The notes under the pieces are model-generated. The model saw nothing but the letters and a program-made list of their open reading frames with translations. It did not search any database and was not told the origin of the DNA. A stretch of DNA of 64,000 bases, taken from Shewanella algae. Its GTDB lineage: Bacteria > Pseudomonadota > Gammaproteobacteria > Enterobacterales > Shewanellaceae. The stretch lies in NCBI RefSeq assembly GCF_009183365.2, contig NZ_CP068230.1:1827001-1891000 (forward strand). The letters are read 5' to 3'. Position numbers and translations under genes: made by a program. This document shows positions 9,345-15,811 of this stretch, in pieces; position 1 is the stretch's first letter; every line of letters starts with the position of its first letter.

Positions 9345-9377
9345 GTAACTGATAGCTTAACACTTACTATCAGTTAC
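9345..9377. repeat. 11-bp perfect inverted repeat in intergenic DNA
   Basis: GTAACTGATAG at 9345-9355 and CTATCAGTTAC at 9367-9377, separated by 11 nt. It lies between two convergent genes (ends at 9124 and 9406). It could be a transcript-end hairpin, though no T-run follows. The rest of the 280-bp gap (9125-9405) shows nothing else I can name. Confidence 0.5.
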
Positions 9378-9405
9378 ACAGAAAAGCTATATATCGTCAA
9401 AGTAG

Positions 9406-9771
9406 TTAATCGTCAGACCATGTACCAGTTGATTGATAATGGATTATCTGCAACGTTATTATTCTTAGTTCCTCGAAACTTATATTAGTATGTGATGCAT
9501 AAATCTTATCGTCCCGAGTTACAAGGATTGTATCGTGAATAAATCCCTTCGAAAGAAGAAACTGTGCAATTTCTTCCCGGTTGCGAAGTTCTCCTGTTTT
9601 CATCTCCCCTTGAAGATTCATTAGCTTACGATTGGGATCTTCTTCAAAAGGAACTATTTCTACAGAAAAGAATAGAAGTCTTGCTTCGTCGGCTCCTTTG
9701 ATTTGAGCATCCCGGGATGTTTGGGTGAACTCGCCATCAACTAGTAGATGATCGTAGTTTATAGAAATCAT
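9406..9771 (-). CDS. Hypothetical 121-aa protein
   Basis: A soluble, acidic 121-residue protein of unknown family, AT-rich like the other cargo genes. A GAGGAA sequence precedes the ATG, supporting translation. It is the only minus-strand gene between the nuclease and RadC, and its promoter region holds a striking palindrome at 9799-9831. That pattern suggests a self-contained, regulated unit. Function unknown. Confidence 0.55.
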   Translation of the reverse strand: MISINYDHLLVDGEFTQTSRDAQIKGADEARLLFFSVEIVPFEEDPNRKLMNLQGEMKTGELRNREEIAQFLLSKGFIHDTILVTRDDKIYASHTNISFEELRIITLQIIHYQSTGTWSDD

Positions 9772-9798
9772 TATAGTTCCTCAAAGTTTGATTTATTG

Positions 9799-9831
9799 TG
9801 TCTATAGGACACTATAGTGCTCCTATAGACA
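9799..9831. promoter_or_regulatory. 33-bp palindrome, probable operator
   Basis: The arms TGTCTATAGGA (9799-9809) and TCCTATAGACA (9821-9831) are perfectly complementary. The centre CACTATAGTG is itself a palindrome. It lies 28 bp upstream of the ATG of the 121-aa gene and overlaps sequences resembling a -10 box (TATAGT), so a dimeric or tetrameric repressor could block transcription here. No HTH gene is directly adjacent. Confidence 0.6.
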
Positions 9832-9952
9832 TAATATGTCAATGGCTTTCTTCATAATGCTGGATCAGGACAGTATCTTCCTTATACCGTTAATCAATCG
9901 CATCCCTTTGAGGCATAAGAAACCTGAACTAAATCAATAGGAAGGGTTTGCT

Positions 9953-10447
9953 ATGCAACTGACAATGAAACCGGCAGCCTCTAATGAAGGCAATGGTGAA
10001 TACCAAGAGAGGGTCATTCGGGAGGCGATAAGCATCCTGGAGTCCCGATATCAGGACCACAATGTCAAAACAGCGGTGTTTACTTCTCCGCCTCTGGTAA
10101 AGGATTACCTTATGCTCCGGATGGCGGGGTACGAGAGAGAGGTGTTTGCCGTTCTGCTACTGGACAGCCAACACCGATTGATTGCTTGTGAAGAGCTGTT
10201 CTTTGGCACCATAGACGCCGCTGCTGTATATCCCAGAGAGGTGGTTAAGTTGACTCTTTCACGGAACGCCGCAGCGGTTATATTTGCCCATAATCATCCT
10301 TCAGGTATACCTGAGCCTTCCTCAGCCGACAGACGTATTACAGAGCGTCTGGTGAACGCTCTGGCCACTGTGGATGTGTCTGTGCTGGATCATCTGGTTA
10401 TCGGGCAAGTGGATGTGGTGTCGTTTGCAGAGAGGGGCTGGTTATGA
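9953..10447 (+). CDS. radC: RadC family JAB-domain protein
   Basis: 164 residues, lacking the N-terminal HhH region of full-length RadC, so it belongs to the short RadC form usual in genomic islands (YeeS/YfjY type). The JAMM metal-binding motif is present: FAHNHPSGIPEPSSADRRIT near residues 109-128, with an upstream conserved Glu region. The fold is that of metal-dependent isopeptidases, but the biochemical role of bacterial RadC is unsettled. It has a GGAAGG sequence before the ATG. Its stop overlaps the start of the next gene by 4 bp. Confidence 0.88.
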   Translation: MQLTMKPAASNEGNGEYQERVIREAISILESRYQDHNVKTAVFTSPPLVKDYLMLRMAGYEREVFAVLLLDSQHRLIACEELFFGTIDAAAVYPREVVKLTLSRNAAAVIFAHNHPSGIPEPSSADRRITERLVNALATVDVSVLDHLVIGQVDVVSFAERGWL

Positions 10448-10881
10448 TTGATAGTAAGCATATCGATTTGACCGAAGCCCGCCGGTGGCTACCCGTAAAT
10501 GTCACTCTGAGTGGCATCTTACGGAGAACGTTGGAGGAACACCCTAATGTTCAATGTTCTGACGGCGTAACCCTCAATTTCCGAGATCCCAATTACTCAG
10601 TGGAGCATGGGGGCTATCACCCGGTTGAAATTCGACTGGAACGCTCTGACTCGGCTTCTGGATGGCGTTTGGTGTATATCACTGACTTTGCCTTCTTTGG
10701 CCAGATTTATCCTGAGTTGGAGAAAGAGTTGGACTTCAATCTATCAAATGGAACAGGGTATCAGGCTTACATGGGGGAGTATCCGCTAAACCACTTCCGA
10801 GGCCTTTACCGGATTTGGGAATCCAACTTCCGCTACTACCTAGGGTTAGGTGTCTATCAACTAACCGTCACTTGGGACTAA
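10444..10881 (+). CDS. DUF2787 family protein
   Basis: 145 residues with NFRDPNYSVEHGGYHPVEIRLER and a Tyr/Phe-rich C-terminal half, which I recognise as the DUF2787 pattern found in Vibrio and Shewanella mobile elements, often next to short RadC genes. The ATG overlaps the radC stop by 4 bp, so the pair is translationally coupled. Soluble, without signal peptide. Function is not known. Confidence 0.75.
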   Translation: MIDSKHIDLTEARRWLPVNVTLSGILRRTLEEHPNVQCSDGVTLNFRDPNYSVEHGGYHPVEIRLERSDSASGWRLVYITDFAFFGQIYPELEKELDFNLSNGTGYQAYMGEYPLNHFRGLYRIWESNFRYYLGLGVYQLTVTWD

Positions 10882-10985
10882 GCCTAAGACGTCCCTAACA
10901 ACCAAATTGCAGTCAATTCGTCACTACATGGACCCATGTGGTGAGCCTTTGGCTGCCTGTTATCAACCATCAAAAGGAGAACATC

Positions 10986-11132
10986 ATTAACGAACTACTC
11001 AGACGGGTCGCTAAAGCCGCACTACTGACCATAGTGCCGATACTTATCCAGGCCTTCACCGAACGCTATTTGTCCGACGAGGAAGCTTGGGAAGAGCCTC
11101 TTGATAAAGGAGATCAAGAGAACCGTAACTAA
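10986..11132 (+). CDS. Possible small membrane-anchored protein with non-ATG start
   Basis: The frame is open from a GTG at 10938 to 11132. The only strong ribosome site, AAAGGAG at 10973-10979, lies inside that frame and points to an ATT codon at 10986. Read from there the product has 48 residues: a basic start, one hydrophobic helix (AALLTIVPILIQAF) and a very acidic tail. If translation starts at GTG 10938 the protein has 64 residues with no visible ribosome site. No family recognised. Confidence 0.35.
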   Translation: MNELLRRVAKAALLTIVPILIQAFTERYLSDEEAWEEPLDKGDQENRN

Positions 11133-11138
11133 CTGTAT

Positions 11139-11232
11139 GCAAAGTCATTAAACCAAGCCTGTGTGACACGGTGGTAGAAGGACCCTTTCCCCGTGTCACA
11201 TGGGTCCCTTTGCACCTTCTGAAGGGCTTGGT
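11139..11232. repeat. Nested inverted repeats upstream of the serine recombinase (res-like)
   Basis: Three dyads share one centre: GCAAAG/CTTTGC (11139-11144, 11208-11213), ACCAAGCC/GGCTTGGT (11152-11159, 11225-11232) and TGTGACACGG/CCGTGTCACA (11162-11171, 11191-11200). Several dyads directly before a resolvase gene are the usual form of a res site, where the enzyme both recombines DNA and represses its own gene. Confidence 0.5.
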
Positions 11233-11266
11233 CAGTGTACCTTGCCCTATTGAACAGGAGTTATCT

Positions 11267-11812
11267 ATGGCCGAAATAGGGTACGCCCGTGTATCTACTA
11301 CGGGACAAAGCCTAGACGCACAACTGAAGGCATTAGCTGACTGCGACAAGGTATTTCAGGAGAAGGTTAGTGGAGCAGAGGGCGACCGACCTCAGTTAAA
11401 GCTGATGTTGGAGTTTGTCCGAGAAGGTGACGTCGTGATAGTCACCAAGTTGGATCGACTTGCACGGAACACTAAACATCTACTGGAGATAGCAGAGCTC
11501 TTGGAGAAGAAGAGGGTCTCCCTTCAAATCCAGAATCTGGGAATTGATACAGGGACCCCAACAGGAAAGCTAATGCTGACGATGGTTGGTGCTATCGCTA
11601 CCTTTGAACGCGAACTGATGTTGGAGAGACAAGCAGAGGGGATTGCCTTGGCCAAACAACGAGGCAAGTACAAGGGACGAAAGCCAACAGCCATGCTTAA
11701 ACGAAACCAAGTCATACCGTTGTTAGAGGAGGGACTGCCGAAGCCTGAAATAGCCAAGCGTGTCGGTATATCTCTGTCGAGTGTGCAACGGATAGCAAGA
11801 GAGCAGCAATAG
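11267..11812 (+). CDS. Serine recombinase (resolvase/invertase family)
   Basis: 181 residues from the ATG at 11267, preceded by AGGAG at 6 nt; the longer open frame upstream runs through the inverted repeats and is not coding. The N-terminal catalytic domain has the nucleophile Ser10 in YARVSTTGQ, the TKLDRLARN motif and the long E helix (TMVGAIATFERELMLERQAEGIALAK). The C-terminus has GRKPT then a helix-turn-helix (PKPEIAKRVGISLSSVQRIAREQ). It is the size of Tn3-type resolvases and DNA invertases. No invertible gene is obvious nearby. It may resolve element dimers. Confidence 0.9.
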   Translation: MAEIGYARVSTTGQSLDAQLKALADCDKVFQEKVSGAEGDRPQLKLMLEFVREGDVVIVTKLDRLARNTKHLLEIAELLEKKRVSLQIQNLGIDTGTPTGKLMLTMVGAIATFERELMLERQAEGIALAKQRGKYKGRKPTAMLKRNQVIPLLEEGLPKPEIAKRVGISLSSVQRIAREQQ

Positions 11813-11820
11813 AGGTTGTT

Positions 11821-12363
11821 ATGACGAGAAAGAAGAAAGTGATTATTGGGTTGATAGCGTTTGTGGCTTTCAACGCATATGTCTATAAGGGGGCTCATTA
11901 CGTTCCAGTTGGCAAAATGTTGGAGCTTAGTGAGGAATGTCGGCTGCTGGTGGGACCTTCTTCAAGACAGTATCCATCGTCTAAATACTACATCGCTAGT
12001 GAAGATGAGTTTGAGAAGGAGCTAGACAAGTTGAACATCATTGCACAGACATCTTATCAATGTCGTCAGTTTACTCCAGGCAGTCATGATGATACCGAAT
12101 GTATTTTTGCCACTTACTGGGAGTCTTCAACAGCATCTGCATCAGAGAAGACAACAACAATTGATGCAATGAAAATCTTCGGGGCAAGACACGGAATGGG
12201 AATGAAAGAGCATTCTGAACGTTGTTTCAAGCAAATCCGTGATATCAGTTCTAGCAATGATCGGAGATTGAAGTCTGAAGCTTATGCAAGGAAAGAGGGG
12301 TATGGATGGCGGAACGTGTTTCCTGCTCTCCACTGGTACTATGAGACATTCCTAAAATGGTAA
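11821..12363 (+). CDS. Hypothetical membrane-anchored protein
   Basis: 180 residues. A short basic start (MTRKKKV) leads into a hydrophobic segment (residues about 7-22), so it is probably anchored in the inner membrane with a periplasmic domain. That domain has four or five cysteines. AGAGG precedes the ATG, 8 bp after the recombinase stop. Its end overlaps the next gene by 7 bp, so the two are probably co-translated. Family not recognised. Confidence 0.6.
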   Translation: MTRKKKVIIGLIAFVAFNAYVYKGAHYVPVGKMLELSEECRLLVGPSSRQYPSSKYYIASEDEFEKELDKLNIIAQTSYQCRQFTPGSHDDTECIFATYWESSTASASEKTTTIDAMKIFGARHGMGMKEHSERCFKQIRDISSSNDRRLKSEAYARKEGYGWRNVFPALHWYYETFLKW

Positions 12364-12785
12364 GAGCAATTAGACTATTCCTCTTTCCTGTTCTCGTTAT
12401 TGTTCAATCATGTCCGAGTTACGCGAACGATTGGATGGAACAGCTCAAGCGTGTTTATGCCTGGAGAGAAGTCTCCGGACTTTGCTACGCCAAAGCACCG
12501 ACATACCAGGATGATTGGAACAAGATGAAGCTCATTCAAGATAAGCAGATCATCATTTGGCAACGTATGATTAGGGATGAGCTCAGAGCGGCCTTGGCCC
12601 CAGAGCAAAGAGCAACGTTTTGGTTTGAACAACTGGAAAACCTTGCCCAGGTCTGGGCACCAACACAAGTGAGAGGGATGGATTGCGGCCCAAGCGATAT
12701 AGAGTTTGTGGGAAAGCGAATGATGGCAGATCCGACATTCGCAAGGGCATTAGATATGGTTGTTCAGGAAGGGAAAAACAAGTAA
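12357..12785 (+). CDS. Hypothetical exported protein
   Basis: 142 residues with a signal peptide (RAIRLFLFPVLVIVQSCPSYAND; likely cleavage after SYA). The mature part is mostly helical with two cysteines. It overlaps the preceding anchored protein, which suggests that both act in the periplasm together. Family not recognised. It is followed within 10 bp by a hairpin. Confidence 0.6.
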   Translation: MVRAIRLFLFPVLVIVQSCPSYANDWMEQLKRVYAWREVSGLCYAKAPTYQDDWNKMKLIQDKQIIIWQRMIRDELRAALAPEQRATFWFEQLENLAQVWAPTQVRGMDCGPSDIEFVGKRMMADPTFARALDMVVQEGKNK

Positions 12786-12789
12786 GAAA

Positions 12790-12809
12790 CTGGGCCTAGA
12801 ACGGCCCAG
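12790..12809. terminator. Bidirectional hairpin between convergent genes
   Basis: CTGGGCC-TAGAAC-GGCCCAG, a perfect 7-bp stem just after the stop at 12783-12785 and just before the end of the convergent gene at 12820. Weak T-content follows on the plus strand. Confidence 0.55.
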
Positions 12810-12819
12810 AACTTGTTAC

Positions 12820-13221
12820 TTAACGTTGGGCTTCATGTTTACCATTGCCATTACCAATATAGCGTTGTGAAAACAAAGTAGTCTGCCATCCACTGCTGGT
12901 ATAGATCTGTTCCCAGGTATATACCCACCCTCCACGAGTTTGCACGATTGTTCTTTTATCTCCTTCAATAGGAGTGTTTGGAACTGGAACTGATAGGGTA
13001 CTCACTTCTTTTGGTGATGATGTGCAAACCTTCCCTGAATAAGTAACCTGGACCTCAATACTTGGGTCAAAGTTTGGGTCGTCTATGCCATCCTGCACGG
13101 AGTAACCACTGGCTACAAACTCTGTATCGTTGGTAAGGCAAAGTCTATTGTCGCTCGCTAACGTGGTTTGAGAGAACACAACAGCTGAAACCAATGCCAT
13201 TGCCACACTTATATTTTTCAT
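12820..13221 (-). CDS. Hypothetical exported protein at the right end of the island
   Basis: 133 residues with a clear signal peptide (MKNISVAMALVSAVVFSQTTLASD). The mature part is polar and beta-rich with two cysteines that could form one disulfide. AAGGAG precedes the ATG. The 215 bp between this gene and the att site hold no gene. Family not recognised. Confidence 0.6.
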   Translation of the reverse strand: MKNISVAMALVSAVVFSQTTLASDNRLCLTNDTEFVASGYSVQDGIDDPNFDPSIEVQVTYSGKVCTSSPKEVSTLSVPVPNTPIEGDKRTIVQTRGGWVYTWEQIYTSSGWQTTLFSQRYIGNGNGKHEAQR

Positions 13222-13436
13222 ATCAACTCCTTATGATTAACCAAAGTGCAACATCATGCTATCCGCTGTATGCTTTTTGTCCATATCACTAAAGTATTAT
13301 CTCAGTAACACTTTGTATCATCCTACTGATGTTTAAGCCCTTTAGCGGATAGCTTTAGTGGCCAAATTAAGGTGATATTCTGATTGGAATAGGTACAAGA
13401 AAGGAGTACAATCTTAGAAAATTAAGGTGTATAACA

Positions 13437-14282
13437 CTATGATTCAAAAGAGTTTATTTTTGGATTGATGAATTGACGGTTCAAATGGCTTTGGTCGCAA
13501 AATCCTGAGTCCTGTGCCACCTGGATCGGTGAAGCGCCCAGCCGCAACAACTTTCGCGCCAGAATTAATCTTGCCTGAGTCTGGTATTGGTGCGGGGTTA
13601 AGCCAAATTGTGCCCTGAACTGCCTGAGTAACACAAAAGGCGGCAGCTGTACCAGATTGGCCAGTTCCTGGAGCGAGATGTTACTGCTGCAACTGTCTTC
13701 CAGAAACTGCCTGGCCCTATTCAGCAGGGGGCCTGCCTGGACAGCTGCAGCGGGCTTCAGCCGACCGTGACGCAGCATCAACAGGCTGAGGGTTTCGTAC
13801 AAGAGGCTTTCCCGTTGCAGGCGATTACTCGAATAGTTGAGCGCTTCATGGGTGATGGCTATCAGGTGCGCCAATAGAGGGTCCTGTACCACAGGCTCGG
13901 CAAACCAGGGCACCTGTTGCTTGCTGCACAGTGCCAGTTCGACAAACTGCTCAGGGGTAGGGTAAAGTGCTCGATACGACCAGCCATTTTCTGTTGCCGA
14001 ACGGCCATTATGCACCTCATCTGCATTCACCAGAATGATGCTGTGTTTGGGGGCAACATGATCTCCGCCACTTCGGAAAAACCGCTGGGCACCACTGTCT
14101 ATGATTCCCAAGGTGAAGCCTTCATGACTGTGGCGGCCAAAGTTCTGCTGATGATAGCTGGCACTGAGAGTTTCCAGGCCGCCAAGTTCTTCGGCCAGAC
14201 GATAAGTCGCCCGTTCCCGCCCTTGCCTGCGGGACTTGTGGCGCAGCGATTTGCTTTGCTGTGCATTGGCTGTTTCGGCCAT
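13437..14282 (-). pseudogene. AraC-type regulator, truncated by the island and given a foreign tail
   Basis: The N-terminal sensor domain (HSHEGFTLGIIDSGAQRFFRSGG...HSIILVNADEVHNGRS) and most of the two HTH motifs (ISLQELANLVQLPPFVLLRQFRAQFGLTPHQYQ... and DSGFCDQSHLNRQF) are present. After NRQF the frame leaves the native sequence and reads ten element-encoded residues (INPKINSFES) to a stop. The missing last 24 residues include the conserved second half of the HTH2 signature and remain at 1571-1655. Start chosen at the ATG at 14282; the open frame extends to 14336. It probably controlled azlCD and is likely non-functional or altered. Confidence 0.88.
13469..13486. repeat. Right attachment repeat (att) of the integrated element
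   Basis: TGAATTGACGGTTC at 13469-13482, identical to 1642-1655. On its right the sequence continues as native AraC coding DNA, on its left as element DNA. Confidence 0.85.
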
Positions 14283-14390
14283 CTTTATACCCCTGTCAGT
14301 CTCTCTATCCTGCATATTAACCAGTTTACCTGGCATTGTTTTGGATATTTTTGCACGCAGGCGAGTGGTTGATTAGCTAAGACTCCCCGG

Positions 14391-14435
14391 GGATTGTTAC
14401 GGCCAATCCTGGCCGCCATGAAGCAACAAGAATAA
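14391..14435 (+). pseudogene. Remnant of a second copy of the 84-aa gene found before hcp
   Basis: Reads GLLRPILAAMKQQE then stop, matching the C-terminus GLRRSILATIEQQK of the gene at 15365-15619. The similarity continues downstream into the hcp leader. Upstream the frame has stops, so only a decayed tail is left. Confidence 0.65.
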
Positions 14436-14584
14436 GTGTTAAGGTATGATTGAGTGAAAAGGGGGCCACACAGTTAGACCAAGTCTTAAACTGTAACTAA
14501 ATCAATTGATTAAATTTTGCGTAAAGCTTGCTTTGGATTGAAAGGTTAATCCAAACCCCAGTAAATTTTAAAAAGAAATTTATC

Positions 14585-14659
14585 AAACCAACTCTATCTT
14601 GTACTTATATCGATGCTCAAACTCAAGGCGACCTTATTGCAGATGTCTTTACCCGGTAA
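14585..14659 (+). pseudogene. Decayed 5' fragment of a second hcp gene
   Basis: Reads KPTLSCTYIDAQTQGDLIADVFTR then a stop, matching the first residues of Hcp at 15812 (MPTPCYISIEGQTQGNLTAGAFTA). The start codon position is AAA instead of ATG and the frame stops after 24 codons. The leader before it (14495-14584) matches the live hcp leader, but the sigma-54 -24 GG is changed to GC. It is a dead duplicate. Confidence 0.75.
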
Positions 14660-14679
14660 TAAGCGCATCAACCCATTCA

Positions 14680-15144
14680 TTACATTATCAATTCTTTAAC
14701 TGCTTCTTCTATTGTGAGTTTCTTTTCTGATTTAATCTCTATCGAATCGGTCAATGGTGGAAAGTCTGTTCTACAGAAAGAAGGTGATACTTTATATGAG
14801 TAATCTCTTTCTCCTTCTTTGTAGGTTATTTCGTCGCCATGTAGTGATATAGGACAATCAACATCGAATTGTAGGACAAAAATGGATTTTATAATTACAT
14901 TGCCATCCTCTTCTATTATTTCATTATTGATAGAGTCGAATAGATCCGAAAAGAACCCTCCTAACATATCATCAGCATCAAACTCGTTTATATTAGGGTT
15001 GGTACATGTGAGTCTTATGCTTGGAGATAGCTCTAAACCGCCAATTTCTATGATTGGGTAATGTTTATCCTCCACTATTTTTGTTATATCCGATGCGCGT
15101 AACTTCTGTGTGGCAAAAAACGTAAAACATTTTACTTCTATCAT
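14680..15144 (-). CDS. Hypothetical AT-rich gene between live and dead hcp copies
   Basis: 154 residues, acidic, soluble, no signal peptide. The DNA is much AT-richer than the surrounding T6SS genes, pointing to recent acquisition. The start has only a weak AAAGA ribosome site. It sits between the two repeats of the duplicated orf84-hcp leader, a place where T6SS cargo is often exchanged. An orphan immunity gene is one possibility, but nothing in the sequence proves it. Family not recognised. Confidence 0.5.
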   Translation of the reverse strand: MIEVKCFTFFATQKLRASDITKIVEDKHYPIIEIGGLELSPSIRLTCTNPNINEFDADDMLGGFFSDLFDSINNEIIEEDGNVIIKSIFVLQFDVDCPISLHGDEITYKEGERDYSYKVSPSFCRTDFPPLTDSIEIKSEKKLTIEEAVKELIM

Positions 15145-15364
15145 TTTTCTTTAAAAACAATTGGATGGACTGTTGGTATGAAATTATATTTCTCGCTAAA
15201 TGTCAATGCGAATCGGCAGTTTAGCACGGCAGTAGCAGGGGCTATGATGATGAATTAGACAGTCAAAGTTCGCTGATTATCAAATCTTGCTTCATGAAAA
15301 TGTCCAATCTCCTACTTCCATCTAACTTATCAACTGGCCGAGACAGAGAAGTAACACAACAAAT

Positions 15365-15619
15365 ATGATTGACTTGATACACATACTATTGAGTTGCCAT
15401 GAGGCAGGTGAGGCTCCAGTGTTCAAGGCTCACCAAGGTCAGGCCTATGTCTATGGCGTTCATCATGATTCCTCTGCCGGGCTCTCTATTTCGCATATTA
15501 TCCGGCATATTAACCTGGGACCTTGCGCTGGATATTCTGTACACATACCAGTGCCGGTAAGTGAGGGATTGCGACGGTCAATCTTAGCCACCATAGAGCA
15601 GCAAAAAATAAGTTTTTAA
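15365..15619 (+). CDS. Hypothetical 84-aa protein upstream of hcp
   Basis: 84 residues, soluble: a helical start (MIDLIHILLSCHEAGEAPVF), then QGQAYVYGVHHDSSAGLSIS and a helical end. Its tail is also preserved at 14391-14435, and the substitutions between the copies keep chemistry in places, so it was probably a real gene at the time of duplication. No good ribosome site. Family not recognised. Position suggests association with hcp, but the promoter elements of hcp lie between them. Confidence 0.45.
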   Translation: MIDLIHILLSCHEAGEAPVFKAHQGQAYVYGVHHDSSAGLSISHIIRHINLGPCAGYSVHIPVPVSEGLRRSILATIEQQKISF

Positions 15620-15636
15620 GGTATGACTGACTGATT

Positions 15637-15693
15637 GGGCAATTTCTTGCCCGCCGGGCAATTTTTTGCTCAAGATCGGGCAATTTTTTGCCC
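15637..15693. promoter_or_regulatory. Three 16-bp palindromes upstream of hcp (candidate activator sites)
   Basis: GGGCAATTTCTTGCCC (15637), GGGCAATTTTTTGCTC (15656) and GGGCAATTTTTTGCCC (15678) are spaced 19 and 22 bp apart, about two helical turns. They lie 52-108 bp upstream of the sigma-54 -24 element of hcp, where enhancer-binding activators usually bind. The dead hcp copy lacks them. Confidence 0.6.
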
Positions 15694-15742
15694 AGCCAAT
15701 TAGACTATTTTTTAAACAGTAACGAAATCAATTGATTAAATT

Positions 15743-15759
15743 TTGGCACGAAGGTTGCC
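15743..15759 (+). promoter_or_regulatory. Sigma-54 promoter of hcp
   Basis: TTGGCACGAAGGTTGCC matches the -24/-12 consensus (TGGCACG-N4-TTGC) with GG at 15745-15746 and GC at 15757-15758, exactly 10 nt apart. Transcription should start near 15770, about 40 nt before the hcp ATG. Confidence 0.85.
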
Positions 15760-15811
15760 TTAGCTAGGAAGGTTAATCCAAACCTCAGTGAATTTTAAAA
15801 AGGAATTTATC

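Larger units (their letters stand above)
1642..13486. mobile_element. Integrated P4-like genomic island (about 11.8 kb) in an AraC gene
   Basis: Boundaries are set by the direct repeat and by the split AraC gene. The content is typical of a satellite or integrative island: a tyrosine integrase at the left end reading inward, a P4-alpha-type primase/helicase, a small HTH protein, RadC-like and DUF2787 genes, a serine recombinase, and AT-richer unknown cargo. No capsid, tail, conjugation or relaxase genes are visible, so it is either a satellite dependent on a helper or a non-self-transmissible island. Confidence 0.85.

Noticed and set aside
15637..15693. Three GGGCAA...TTGCCC units as a CRISPR array
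   Set aside because: Units are palindromes of 16 bp with spacers of only 3 and 6 bp, and no cas genes are present; promoter context explains them better.
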